Below are positions 48,967 through 62,225 of a stretch of DNA of 64,000 nt, in pieces (the stretch's first letter is position 1; each line of letters begins with the position of its first letter). The position numbers and the translations under genes are program-made. The stretch covers positions 1 to 64,000 of the forward strand of contig NZ_JAODUA010000013.1 in NCBI RefSeq assembly GCF_025399895.1. Direction: 5' to 3'. The DNA is from Streptomyces sp. ASQP_92 (GTDB lineage Bacteria; Actinomycetota; Actinomycetes; Streptomycetales; Streptomycetaceae). The notes beneath the pieces were generated by a model. It did not search any database and was not told where the DNA came from. It was given only the letters and a program-made list of their open reading frames with translations.

Positions 48967-51114
48967 TCAGCCGATGTCCGGCGGGTCGATCCTGATGCGC
49001 ACCGGATCGCCGCCGCCGCGGGCGAGGCGCGAGGCCTGGGCGGCCTTCAGGGCGGCGGCGAGCGCGGCACCGCTGCCCGGCGGCACCCGCACCAGCGCCC
49101 GCTCCCAGCGCTCCCCCACGGGCGGGTCGCCGGGCCTGCGCGGGCGTCCGGGGTCGGACACCGGGAGCGGGACCGGCCCCAACACCTGTGCTTCGGGCGG
49201 CAGTTGGGCCGCCTTCAGGAAAGCCTCGACCGCCTCGGGGCGGCCGATGGCCTCGGCCATCCGGGAGACCGGCGGGAAGTTGAGCTCGGCGCGCTCGGCC
49301 AGTTCGCGCAGGGCGTGGCCCACCGGATCCCAGCGGACCAGCGCCTGCACGGGGCGCAGCGTGGGCTCGGCCACCACGACCACGGTGCCGCCCGCCTCCT
49401 GCCCCCGTACCAGCGAGGACGCCGAGATCCAGCGCCGAAGCGCCTCCTCGCCGGCCCGGATGTCGGGACGGCTCAGCATCGCCCAGCCGTCGAGGAGCAG
49501 CGCCGCCGCGTAGCCGCCCTCGGCCACCGGCTCGGCACCGGGTGTGGACACCACGAGGGCGGGCTGTCCCGGCACGCTGTCCAGGACGTGGTCCCGCCCG
49601 GAGGTGCGCACGGGCACCGCGGGGAAGGCCCGGCCCAGCTCCTCGGCGGTGCGCCGGGCGCCGACGATCTGGGCGCGCAGCCGGTTCGCACCGCACTCCG
49701 CGCAGTGCCAGTCGGCCTCCGGTGTGCCGCACCACGCGCAGGCCAGCTCGCGCTCGTCCGGCGCCTCCAGGGGGCCCGCGCACCGTCCGCAGCGGGCGGG
49801 GGCGCGGCAGCGCGCGCAGGCCAGGCGGGGCGCGTACCCCCTTCTCGGCACCTGCACCAGGACCGGGCCGCTCTTCAGGCCCTCGCGCACGGCCTGCCAC
49901 GCCAGGCTCGGCAGGCGGGCCGCGCGGGCCGCCTCGTCACGCGCCAGTTCGCCGTCGCCGACGGTACGCACCAGCGGGGCGGCGGACCGCACCACCGTGC
50001 GATCGGCGACCAGGGGCGCGGCCCAGCCGCTCTCCACGAGCTGGGCGGCCTCGACCGTGCAGCTCGTACTGCCGAGCAGAAAGCCGCACGTGTCGTGGGC
50101 CGCCCGCAGTTCGAGCACCTCGCGCACATGAGGGAAGGGCGCGTTGTCGTCGCTGTGGCTGGAGTCTCCGTCCTCCCACACCACGACCAGGCCCAGGTTC
50201 TCGACGGGCGCGAACATGGCGGCGCGGGTGCCGACCACGGCCCGCACCGCGCCGCGCCGCACCGCGAGCCACTGCCGGTAGCGCCGCTCCGGGCCGGAGT
50301 CGGCGGTGAGCAGGGCGTGCCGGCCCTCGCCGAGGAGTGTGGTCAGGGCCGCGTCGAGACGGCCCGCGCTGCGCCCGTCCGGCACGACGACGAGGGCGCC
50401 GCGGCCCGAGGCGAGCGTCGCGGCGACGGCCCGCGCGATCTCCTCGCACCAGTGCGGCCCCGGCAGTGCGGTCCACACCGCGCGGGGTGCGCCGCCGGTG
50501 CCCAACGCCCGCAGGAACGCGGGGCCTTGGGGGTAGCGCGCCCAGGTGCCGGGCTCGGGCCGCGCCGGGCGTGGCGGCGGCTCGGGAGACGGCTTGGCCT
50601 CGGCGCGGGCGTTCCTGGGCGGCACGGCGAGTTGGAGCACGTCGGCGAGGCTGCCCGCGTACCGGTCGGCGACGGCACGGGCGAGCGAGAGCATCTCCGG
50701 GCTCAGCACCCGCTCCGGTGAGACGACACCGGCAAGCGCGGCCAGCGGACCCGAGTAGTCCGACTCGGCCCGGCGCTCGACGAGGAACCCGTCGATCAGC
50801 CCGCCGCCCTCCCGGCGCCCGTCCCGGACATGGCGCGCCCCGGCCCCGAACCGCACCCGCACCCGCACCCCGGGCTGCGCGTCGGCGTCCAGCTCCTCCG
50901 GCACGGCATAGTCGAAGAACTGGTCGAGGTGCAGCACCCCCTTGTTCACCACGACCCGGGCGACCGGCAGCTCCCTGGCGAGCGCTGCCCCCCGCCAGGT
51001 GCGCGGCTTGGCCTTGGGCACCTTGGCCTTGCGCACCGTCTCCCGAATCAGCGCAAGCTGCTCGGGCGCCCCACCCTCGGGGCCCCCGCCCTGCCGTTCG
51101 TTCTCGCTGCTCAC
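48967..51114 (-). CDS. priA: PriA-like primosomal protein without helicase motifs
   Basis: 715 residues from the GTG at 51114 (TAGGAA 8 bp upstream; an in-frame TTG at 51144 is the alternative). The 3'BD domain (VVVNKGVLHLDQFFDYAVPE) and the eight-cysteine zinc region (CARCRAPARCGRCAGPL then CAWCGT, CAECGANRLR) are clear. The helicase core has no Walker A lysine (GTGGAPRAVWTALPG where GxxGSGKT is expected), and the DEEH box is WEDGDSSH. Actinobacterial PriA proteins are known to lack the helicase motifs; a structural role in replication restart is more likely. It follows metK, 112 bp apart. Confidence 0.93.
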   Translation of the reverse strand: MSSENERQGGGPEGGAPEQLALIRETVRKAKVPKAKPRTWRGAALARELPVARVVVNKGVLHLDQFFDYAVPEELDADAQPGVRVRVRFGAGARHVRDGRREGGGLIDGFLVERRAESDYSGPLAALAGVVSPERVLSPEMLSLARAVADRYAGSLADVLQLAVPPRNARAEAKPSPEPPPRPARPEPGTWARYPQGPAFLRALGTGGAPRAVWTALPGPHWCEEIARAVAATLASGRGALVVVPDGRSAGRLDAALTTLLGEGRHALLTADSGPERRYRQWLAVRRGAVRAVVGTRAAMFAPVENLGLVVVWEDGDSSHSDDNAPFPHVREVLELRAAHDTCGFLLGSTSCTVEAAQLVESGWAAPLVADRTVVRSAAPLVRTVGDGELARDEAARAARLPSLAWQAVREGLKSGPVLVQVPRRGYAPRLACARCRAPARCGRCAGPLEAPDERELACAWCGTPEADWHCAECGANRLRAQIVGARRTAEELGRAFPAVPVRTSGRDHVLDSVPGQPALVVSTPGAEPVAEGGYAAALLLDGWAMLSRPDIRAGEEALRRWISASSLVRGQEAGGTVVVVAEPTLRPVQALVRWDPVGHALRELAERAELNFPPVSRMAEAIGRPEAVEAFLKAAQLPPEAQVLGPVPLPVSDPGRPRRPGDPPVGERWERALVRVPPGSGAALAAALKAAQASRLARGGGDPVRIRIDPPDIG

Positions 51115-51176
51115 AGCCAAATTCCTACCAGAGGGGACTGACAACCGCGGCCCTCGGCCGACGCCGGTACGCGCAC

Positions 51177-51210
51177 GAGAGCCCCGGACCGGCTTCGGTC
51201 CGGGGCCCTC
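51177..51210 (-). terminator. Terminator downstream of metK
   Basis: Hairpin GCCCCGGACCG-GCTT-CGGTCCGGGGC (51181-51206), extended by GAG/CTC after one mismatch. It lies 17 bp past the metK stop, so priA needs its own promoter or readthrough. Confidence 0.88.
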
Positions 51211-51226
51211 GTCGGGTGGCTCGTGC

Positions 51227-52435
51227 CTACAGACCCGCGGCGCGGCGCAGCGCGTCCACGCGGTCCGTGCGCTCCCAGGTGAAGTCGGGGAGCTCGCGTC
51301 CGAAGTGGCCGTACGCGGCGGTCTGGGCGTAGATCGGGCGGAGCAGGTCGAGGTCGCGGATGATCGCGGCCGGGCGCAGGTCGAAGACCTGGGTGATGGC
51401 GGTCTCGATCTTCTCGTTGTCGACCGTGTTGGTGCCGAAGGTCTCGATGAACAGGCCGACCGGCTCGGCCTTGCCGATCGCGTACGCGACCTGGACCTCG
51501 CAGCGGGCGGCGAGGCCGGCCGCCACGACGTTCTTGGCGACCCAGCGCATGGCGTAGGCGGCCGAGCGGTCCACCTTCGACGGGTCCTTGCCGGAGAAGG
51601 CGCCGCCGCCGTGGCGGGCCATGCCGCCGTACGTGTCGATGATGATCTTGCGGCCGGTCAGGCCGGCATCGCCCATCGGGCCACCGATCTCGAAGCGGCC
51701 GGTCGGGTTCACCAGGAGGCGGTAGGCGTCGGTGTCCAGCTTGATGCCGTCCTCGACGAGCTGCTTGAGGACGTGCTCGACGACGAACTCGCGGATGTCG
51801 GGGGCGAGCAGCGACTCCAGGTCGATGTCGCTCGCGTGCTGCGTGGAGACGACGACGGTGTCGAGGCGGACGGCCTTGTCGCCGTCGTACTCGATGGTGA
51901 CCTGGGTCTTGCCGTCGGGGCGCAGGTAGGGGATGGTCCCGTTCTTGCGGACCTCGGTCAGACGGCGCGAGAGACGGTGCGCGAGGTGGATCGGCAGCGG
52001 CATCAGCTCGGGCGTCTCGTCGCAGGCGTAGCCGAACATCAGGCCCTGATCGCCGGCACCCTGCTTGTCCAGCTCGTCCTCATCGCCCTCGACCCGCTTC
52101 TCGTACGCCGTGTCGACGCCCTGAGCGATGTCCGGGGACTGGGCGCCGATGGACACCGAGACGCCGCAGGAGGCGCCGTCGAAGCCCTTCTTCGACGAGT
52201 CGTAGCCGATTTCCAGGATCTTGTCGCGCACGAGCTGGGCGATCGGTGCGTACGCCTTGGTCGTGACCTCTCCGGCCACGTGCACCAGGCCCGTGGTGAT
52301 GAGGGTCTCCACGGCGACGCGCGAGGTCGGGTCCTCGCGCAGGAGCGCGTCGAGGATCGTGTCGCTGATCTGGTCAGCGATCTTGTCGGGGTGACCCTCG
52401 GTCACGGACTCCGAGGTGAACAGACGACGGGACAC
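51227..52435 (-). CDS. metK: S-adenosylmethionine synthetase
   Basis: 402 residues, GTG start. It makes SAM from methionine and ATP. Signatures in order: FTSESVTEGHPDKIADQISD (ATP-site His), GEVTTKAYAPIAQLVRDKIL, QSPDIAQGVD, GAGDQGLMFGYACDETPELM, GGPMGDAGLTGRKIIIDTYG and GGGAFSGKDPSKVDRSAAYA. All catalytic motifs are intact and the length is normal. I saw no SAM riboswitch in the 231 bp upstream (52436-52666). Its product supports methylation and secondary metabolism. Confidence 0.98.
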   Translation of the reverse strand: MSRRLFTSESVTEGHPDKIADQISDTILDALLREDPTSRVAVETLITTGLVHVAGEVTTKAYAPIAQLVRDKILEIGYDSSKKGFDGASCGVSVSIGAQSPDIAQGVDTAYEKRVEGDEDELDKQGAGDQGLMFGYACDETPELMPLPIHLAHRLSRRLTEVRKNGTIPYLRPDGKTQVTIEYDGDKAVRLDTVVVSTQHASDIDLESLLAPDIREFVVEHVLKQLVEDGIKLDTDAYRLLVNPTGRFEIGGPMGDAGLTGRKIIIDTYGGMARHGGGAFSGKDPSKVDRSAAYAMRWVAKNVVAAGLAARCEVQVAYAIGKAEPVGLFIETFGTNTVDNEKIETAITQVFDLRPAAIIRDLDLLRPIYAQTAAYGHFGRELPDFTWERTDRVDALRRAAGL

Positions 52436-52666
52436 AATGCTCCCTGGGGTTGCAGCGGCTGCTGGCTGATCATGGTAGGTCGCGCCGGGAGCTGCGCCCG
52501 GCTGCGTTCCGAGACCAGTTTATCGGTCGGTTCTGCTCGTGGGACCACGTGTCTCGATCCGTGGAGTGCGGAAGATCTCCGGATCCGGTCGTTCCGGCGT
52601 CCGGTGCGCACGGCACGGGCGCCGCGCGCGGGCCCGCCGGCACGGGCGGGGGCGGGTGCCGCGCGG

Positions 52667-53899
52667 CTAGGAACGGTCGGCGGCCGGGGTGTCCGGCCGG
52701 CCGAAACGGGGGCCCACCAGATCCCACACCGTGTCGGCGAGGGCTTCCTTGGGGCCGTGGGGGACGGGCGTCTCCGAGCCGTCGGAGGCCAGGACGACGG
52801 CCTCGTTCTCCTCGGAGCCGAACGTCTTGCGCTCGCCGACCTCGTTCACGACGAGCAGATCGCACCCCTTGCGGCGGAGCTTGAGGCGGCCGTTGGCCAG
52901 CACGTCGTCGGTCTCGGCGGCGAAGCCGACAACCACCTGGTCCGGCCGGGCCCGCTCGGCCGAGATCTCGGCGAGGATGTCCGGATTGCGGACCAGGGCG
53001 AGCGGCGCGGGCTCCTCACCGTCCTTCTTCTTGATCTTCCCGGCGGCGTACGCCCCCGGCCGGAAGTCGGCGACGGCGGCCGCCATGACCACGGCGTCGG
53101 CGTCCGCCGCGGCCTTCAGGACGGCCTCTCGCAGCTGTACGGCGGTGCCGACGCGGACCACGTCAGCACCGGCCGGGTCGGGCAGACCGGTGTTGGCCTC
53201 GATCAGAGTGACCCGGGCCCCGCGCGCGACGGCCGTCCGGGCCAGCGCGTACCCCTGCTTGCCGGAGGAGCGGTTGCCGAGATAGCGGACGGGGTCGAGC
53301 GGCTCGCGCGTGCCCCCCGCGCTGACCACCACATGCCGTCCGGCCAGATCCCGCTCGGCACTCCCCCGCGCGAGCACCCGGCGGCACACCTCGAACAGCT
53401 CGCCCGGGTCGGGCAGCCGGCCCTTGCCGGTGTCGACGCCGGTGAGCCGGCCGACGGCGGGCTCGACGACGACCGCGCCGCGCCGGCGCAGGGTGGCCAC
53501 GTTCTCCTGGGTCGCGGGGTGCTCCCACATCTCGGTGTGCATCGCGGGCGCGAAGACGACCGGACAGCGCGCGGTGAGCAGGGTGTTGGTGAGCAGGTCG
53601 TCGGCGAGGCCGTGGGCGGCCTTGGCCAGCATGTCGGCGGTGGCGGGCGCCACGATCACCAGGTCGGCGCCCTGTCCGATGCGGACGTGCGGCACCTCGT
53701 GGACGTCCGACCAGACCTCGGTCGAGACGGGGTGGCCGGAGAGCGCCGACCAGGTGGCGGCCCCGACGAAGTGCAGCGCCGACGCGGTCGGCACCACCCG
53801 GACGTCGTGCCCCGACTCGGTGAGCCGGCGCAGCAGTTCGCACGCCTTGTAGGCGGCGATGCCGCCGCTGACCCCCAGAACGACCTTCGGCTTGCCCAT
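52667..53899 (-). CDS. coaBC: Phosphopantothenoylcysteine decarboxylase/synthase
   Basis: 410 residues. Two steps of coenzyme A synthesis in one protein. The CoaC half (about 1-180) binds FMN: VVLGVSGGIAAYKACELLRR, and APAMHTEMWEHPATQENV carries the PAMN-like loop as PAMH. The CoaB half (about 190-400) has VVVSAGGTREPLDPVRYLGN, NRSSGKQGYALARTAVARGA and AAVADFRPG, the CTP and phosphopantothenate sites. It follows rpoZ, as in many actinobacteria (gmk-rpoZ-coaBC-metK). Confidence 0.97.
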   Translation of the reverse strand: MGKPKVVLGVSGGIAAYKACELLRRLTESGHDVRVVPTASALHFVGAATWSALSGHPVSTEVWSDVHEVPHVRIGQGADLVIVAPATADMLAKAAHGLADDLLTNTLLTARCPVVFAPAMHTEMWEHPATQENVATLRRRGAVVVEPAVGRLTGVDTGKGRLPDPGELFEVCRRVLARGSAERDLAGRHVVVSAGGTREPLDPVRYLGNRSSGKQGYALARTAVARGARVTLIEANTGLPDPAGADVVRVGTAVQLREAVLKAAADADAVVMAAAVADFRPGAYAAGKIKKKDGEEPAPLALVRNPDILAEISAERARPDQVVVGFAAETDDVLANGRLKLRRKGCDLLVVNEVGERKTFGSEENEAVVLASDGSETPVPHGPKEALADTVWDLVGPRFGRPDTPAADRS

Positions 53900-53983
53900 C
53901 GGAAAACTCGCCTCTCCCCGCGCGCCTGATGCGTGCGCCTACCTGCGTGTGTGCACCTGCGTGTACGTACCCATGACACACCA

Positions 53984-54012
53984 CAGGCCCGGCAGTCGCG
54001 CTGCCGGGCCTG
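53984..54012 (-). terminator. Terminator downstream of rpoZ
   Basis: 12-bp perfect hairpin CAGGCCCGGCAG-TCGCG-CTGCCGGGCCTG, 22 bp past the rpoZ stop and 85 bp before coaBC, so coaBC probably has its own promoter in 53900-53983. Confidence 0.9.
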
Positions 54013-54033
54013 GGGTGGAAAACGTCACGCTGC

Positions 54034-54306
54034 CTACTGGGCGGGGCCCTCGATGGCCTCGGAGGTCAGCAGACCCGCGTTGATCTCACGCAGCGCGATC
54101 GAGAGCGGCTTCTCGTGGACGTGGGTGTCCACCAGCGGGCCGACGTACTCGAGCAAACCCTCACCGAGCTGCGAGTAGTACGCGTTGATCTGGCGGGCAC
54201 GCTTGGCCGCGTAGATCACCAGGCTGTACTTCGAGTCGGTTGCCTCGAGGAGCTCATCAATCGGAGGGTTGATGATGCCCTCGGGGGCGGTAATGGAAGA
54301 GGACAC
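54034..54306 (-). CDS. rpoZ: RNA polymerase omega subunit
   Basis: 90 residues from the GTG at 54306 (GGAAGG upstream); the longer ORF start is not needed. It is the small subunit that helps assemble RNA polymerase around beta-prime. It has the conserved core GIINPPIDELLEATDSKYSL, VIYAAKRARQINAYYSQLGE and the C-terminal PLSIALREINAGLL of the actinobacterial form. The start lies 95 bp after the gmk stop. Confidence 0.96.
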   Translation of the reverse strand: MSSSITAPEGIINPPIDELLEATDSKYSLVIYAAKRARQINAYYSQLGEGLLEYVGPLVDTHVHEKPLSIALREINAGLLTSEAIEGPAQ

Positions 54307-54401
54307 TCTCTGCCTTCCGATGGGGATCGAAGATGCGCGTCGCGCGATGCCGGTCGTCTCGGCGTCATCGGTATGACTACGGATGACGTCATACGACGGA
54401 A

Positions 54402-54995
54402 TCAAACAACTCGCATCAAGGCTAGCAGCTCACGGGCCACGTCCTCGACCGAGGTGTTGACCAGGGTGGTGTCGAACTCCGCCTCGGCGGCCAGTTCGAC
54501 CTTCGCGGCGGTGAGCCGGCGCTCGATGACGTCGGGCGCCTCGGTGCCGCGACCGGTGAGCCGGCGGACCAGTTCGTCCCAGCTCGGCGGTGCGAGGAAG
54601 ACGAGCTGCGCCTCCGGCATCGACTCGCGGACGAGCCGGGCACCCTGGAGGTCGATCTCCAGGAGGACGGGCTCGCCCGCTTCGAGACGTTCCAGAACGG
54701 CCTGGCGCGGGGTTCCGTAGCGGTTGCCCGCGAACTCGGCCCACTCCAGCAGTTCGCCGTTGGCGACGAGCTTGTCGAACTCCTCGTCGTCCACGAAGAA
54801 GTACTGCACGCCGTGGCGCTCGCCGGGGCGCGGCTTGCGGGTCGTCGCCGACACCGAGAGCCAGACCTCGGGGTGGACCTTGCGCATATGAGCGACGACC
54901 GTGCTCTTGCCGACCCCGGAGGGGCCGGAGAGCACGGTCAGCCGCGGACGTGCGTCCGGGGGTACGGGGGTGGTCCCCCGGGGGGTTACTGCCAT
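54402..54995 (-). CDS. gmk: Guanylate kinase
   Basis: 197 residues, ATG start with a poor ribosome site. It phosphorylates GMP to GDP. Walker A is LSGPSGVGKSTVVAHMRKVH; the GMP-binding motif is WLSVSATTRKPRPGERHGVQ then YFFVDDEEFDKL; EWAEFAGNRYGTPRQAVLER and LLEIDLQGARLVRESMPEAQ complete the family pattern. The N-terminal 17 residues (AVTPRGTTPVPPDAR) are an extra tail. It sits between sihF and rpoZ, the usual actinobacterial order. Confidence 0.97.
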   Translation of the reverse strand: MAVTPRGTTPVPPDARPRLTVLSGPSGVGKSTVVAHMRKVHPEVWLSVSATTRKPRPGERHGVQYFFVDDEEFDKLVANGELLEWAEFAGNRYGTPRQAVLERLEAGEPVLLEIDLQGARLVRESMPEAQLVFLAPPSWDELVRRLTGRGTEAPDVIERRLTAAKVELAAEAEFDTTLVNTSVEDVARELLALMRVV

Positions 54996-55033
54996 GCGGC
55001 GATTATTCCAGCTTCTCGGGCATGCCCGAGACG

Positions 55034-55357
55034 TCAGGCCCCGGAGCCGCCGAACTCACGCTCAAGGGACGCGATCTGATTGGAGCCGAGCCCCCGCACG
55101 CGGCGGCTCTCGGAGATCCCGAGCCGCTCCATGATCTGCTTGGCACGGACCTTGCCCACACCGGGCAGGGACTCAAGGAGGGCGGAGACCTTCATCTTCC
55201 CGATGACGTCGTTCTCCTGGCCCGACTTGATGACCTCGTGGAGGGAGGCGCCGGAGTGCTTGAGTCGATTCTTGACCTCGGCCCGCTCCCGGCGAGCCGC
55301 GGCGGCCTTTTCGAGCGCGGCTGCGCGCTGTTCAGGGGTAAGGGGCGGAAGAGCCAC
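55034..55357 (-). CDS. sihF: Streptomycete integration host factor
   Basis: 107 residues from the GTG at 55357 (GAGGTGA upstream). A small basic nucleoid protein that binds DNA without sequence specificity and affects supercoiling, sporulation and antibiotics in S. coelicolor. A long N-terminal helix (LTPEQRAAALEKAAAARRER) is followed by an H2TH-like DNA-binding domain with the helix-hairpin-helix LLESLPGVGKVRAKQIMERL and the end SRRVRGLGSNQIASLEREFG. It lies 38 bp upstream of gmk in the same direction, so it leads the sihF-gmk-rpoZ group. Confidence 0.97.
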   Translation of the reverse strand: MALPPLTPEQRAAALEKAAAARRERAEVKNRLKHSGASLHEVIKSGQENDVIGKMKVSALLESLPGVGKVRAKQIMERLGISESRRVRGLGSNQIASLEREFGGSGA

Positions 55358-55514
55358 GCCTACGTCACCTCGGATGTCGAACTGTCGGATACGGACCGGT
55401 GAGGAACCTAATCGCCCCACACCAGGCGAGCAACGAACAACGCACTCGCGCACGTGCTCGTCTGCTCTCGTCGGAGACTAGCGGCCAAGGCCGCTCCAGT
55501 CAGCGAGAACAGAC

Positions 55515-55552
55515 GAAAAGTCCTGGTCAGCCTCGACCGACCGGGACTTTCC
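55515..55552 (-). other. Hairpin in the sihF 5' leader
   Basis: GAAAAGTCCTGGTCAG pairs imperfectly with CCGACCGGGACTTTCC (about 14 bp, one mismatch). It lies between the putative promoter and the sihF start, about 160-195 bp before the GTG. It may stabilise or attenuate the transcript. The rest of 55358-55730 shows no ORF of note. Confidence 0.55.
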
Positions 55553-55561
55553 GGACATAAC

Positions 55562-55590
55562 ACCCTGGTTTCGTGTAAGGAAATTGTCAA
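55562..55590 (-). promoter_or_regulatory. Probable sihF promoter
   Basis: On the minus strand a perfect -35 TTGACA (55585-55590), 17 bp, then CAGGGT (55562-55567). It would give a leader of about 200 nt carrying the hairpin at 55515-55552. Confidence 0.6.
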
Positions 55591-55685
55591 CGATCGGTAC
55601 GCGCGCACCGCGCAGCCTCCCGCGAGGGGTGGATTCCGGGTCGTGGCGGCCGGGAACCGGACCGTCGCCGCATGTCGGGAAAGCA

Positions 55686-55723
55686 CGGCGCCCCGGTGCG
55701 ACGCATGTCACACCGGGGCGCCG
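55686..55723 (-). terminator. Terminator at the end of the pyr operon
   Basis: 13-bp hairpin CGGCGCCCCGGTG / CACCGGGGCGCCG with a 12-nt loop, 8 bp after the pyrF stop. It separates the pyrimidine operon from sihF. Confidence 0.9.
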
Positions 55724-55730
55724 CCGTGGA

Positions 55731-56560
55731 TCAGGCGCGCTCGATCGCCTCGCGCACCTCGTCGGCGTACCGGGCCGCCGCCGCGCGCAGGGCGCTCACG
55801 TCCGGGCCGTGGCGCAGCACACCGCGGCTGACGCTGGGGACCACGTTGCCGACGGCGGAGCCGAAGACACCGGGCAGATCGGCCGGGGTCGCGCCCTGGG
55901 CGCCGATGCCAGGGGCGAGCAGCGGGCCGTTGATGTCGAGGTCCACACCGGCGTCGCCGAGTGTGGCGCCGACCACGGCGCCGACCGAACCGAGCGGGGA
56001 GGCATCCGCGTTCTCGGCCCGCATGTGGTCCAGCATCACCTGGGCGAGCGGCCTGCCGTCGGCAGCCGTCGAGCGCTGCACCTCGGCGCCCTCCGGGTTG
56101 GAGGTCAGGGCGAGCACGAAGACGCCCGAGCCGGACGCGGCCGCCAGGTCGAGCGCGGGGCGCAGCGAGCCGAAGCCCAGATACGGCGACACCGTCACGG
56201 CGTCCGAGAAGAGCGGGGAGGCGGGGTCCAGGTAGGTGGCCGCGTACGCCGCCATGGTCGAGCCGATGTCGCCGCGCTTGGCGTCCATCAGGACCAGCGT
56301 CCCGGCCGCGCGGGCCTCCTCGACGGCCCTCTCCAGGACCGCGACGCCGCGCGAGCCGAACCGCTCGAAGAACGCGGACTGCGGCTTGAGCATCGCGACC
56401 CGGTCGGCGAGGGCCTCGACCGTGGTGCGGGTGAAGCGCTCGAGGCCCGCGATGTCGTCGTTCAGGCCCCAGTCCGCGAGCAGGGAGGCGTGCGGGTCGA
56501 TGCCCACGCACAGCGGGCCGCGGGTGTCCATCGCCTCGCGCAGGCGGGTACCGAAGGGGG

Positions 56561-56564
<4 letters not shown>
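55731..56564 (-). CDS. pyrF: Orotidine 5'-phosphate decarboxylase
   Basis: 277 residues, type 2 (longer) form. It makes UMP, the last de novo step. Motifs: GPLCVGIDPHASLLADWGLN, VAMLKPQSAFFERFG, and the catalytic LVLMDAKRGDIGSTMAAYAA (Lys/Asp pair), then VTVSPYLGFGSLRPALD and PGIGAQGATPADL. The start overlaps the pyrD stop (ATGA), giving coupled translation. It is the last gene of the pyr operon. Confidence 0.97.
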
Positions 56565-57673
<1,109 letters not shown>

Positions 57674-57714
57674 GGTCGGTGTCCTCAGGGGCTCTGGAAG
57701 AGGGCTCATGAAGA

Positions 57715-57740
57715 GGGGGACACCGTTTCCGGTGTCCCCC
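57715..57740 (-). terminator. Strong hairpin between carB and pyrD
   Basis: 11-bp perfect stem GGGGGACACCG-TTTC-CGGTGTCCCCC in the 81-bp gap, 14 bp after the carB stop. It may be a partial terminator or processing site that lowers pyrD-pyrF expression. Confidence 0.75.
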
Positions 57741-57754
57741 TGCTTCCCCGTCTG

Positions 57755-61055
<3,301 letters not shown>

Positions 61056-61063
<8 letters not shown>

Positions 61064-62225
61064 GCTCGGCCTCCATCAAAGATACGAAGCGGTCGAAGAG
61101 GTACGCGGCGTCGTGCGGGCCCGCGGCCGCCTCGGGGTGGTACTGGACGCTGAAGGCCGGCTGGTCGAGCAGTTGGAGGCCTTCGACGACCTGGTCGTTC
61201 AGACAGACGTGGGAGACCTCGGCGCGCCCGTAGGGCGTCTCGGAGACCTTGTCGAGCGGCGCGTCGACGGCGAAGCCGTGGTTGTGCGCGGTGACCTCGA
61301 CCTTGCCCGTGGTGCGGTCCTGCACCGGCTGGTTGATGCCGCGGTGGCCGTACTTCAGCTTGTACGTGCCGAAGCCGAGCGCGCGGCCGAGGATCTGGTT
61401 GCCGAAGCAGATGCCGAACAGCGGCGTCCTGCGCTCCAGGACCGCCCGCATCACGGCGACGGGGCCGTCGGCGGTGGCCGGGTCGCCCGGGCCGTTGGAG
61501 AAGAACACGCCGTCGGGGTTGACGGCGTACACGTCCTCGGCGGTGGCGGTCGCGGGCAGCACGTGCACCTCGATGCCGCGCTCGGCCATGCGGTGCGGGG
61601 TCATGCCCTTGATGCCGAGGTCGACCGCGGCGACGGTGAACTTCGCCGTGCCGATCGGGACGGCTTCGCCGTCGGGCCCGATCGCGGGGACCACGTAGGT
61701 CTCCTTGGTGGCGACCTCCGCGGAGAGGTTCGCGCCGACCATCTGGGGCGCTTCCTGCACCCGGGCCAGCAGCGCCGCGTCGTCCGCGACCGCCTCGCCG
61801 GAGAAGATGCCGACGCGCATGGCGCCGCGCTCGCGCAGGTGGCGGGTGAGGGCGCGAGTGTCGACACCGCTGATCCCGACGACGCCCTGCTGGACGAGTT
61901 CGTCGTCCAGGGAGCGGCGCGAGCGCCAGTTGGAGGGCATGCGGGCGGGGTCGCGCACGACGTAGCCGGCCACCCAGATCCGCTGCGACTCGGGGTCCTC
62001 GTCGTTCACGCCGGTGTTGCCGACGTGCGGGGCGGTCATCACGACCACCTGGCGGTGGTACGACGGGTCGGTGAGGGTCTCCTGGTAGCCGGTCATTCCG
62101 GTGGAGAACACGGCCTCGCCGAAGGTCTCCCCCACGGCCCCGTAGGCGCGGCCGCGGAAGATGCGGCCGTCCTCCAGGACGAGTACGGCGGGAACCTTGG
62201 CGGCTCCCCGGGTGGAGGTCGTCAT
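61056..62225 (-). CDS. carA: Carbamoyl-phosphate synthase, small subunit
   Basis: 389 residues, ATG start overlapping the preceding gene by 4 bp. A glutaminase that supplies ammonia to CarB. The N-terminal domain has PAVLVLEDGRIFRGRAYGAV and VFSTGMTGYQETLTDPSYHR. The class I GATase domain has VFFSNGPGDPATADGPVAVM, the nucleophile elbow PLFGICFGNQILGRALG (Cys) and FSVQYHPEAAAGPHDA (His-Glu). All catalytic residues are present. Co-translated with carB. Confidence 0.98.

Noticed and set aside
48160..50721. 853-codon plus-strand frame starting at a GTG next to AGGAGG
   Set aside because: It runs through the HTH gene in another frame and antisense to priA; its composition is Arg/Gly/Pro-rich shadow sequence.
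52436..52666. SAM riboswitch upstream of metK
   Set aside because: I could not find the conserved core or helices of any SAM riboswitch class; the region shows only the start sites.
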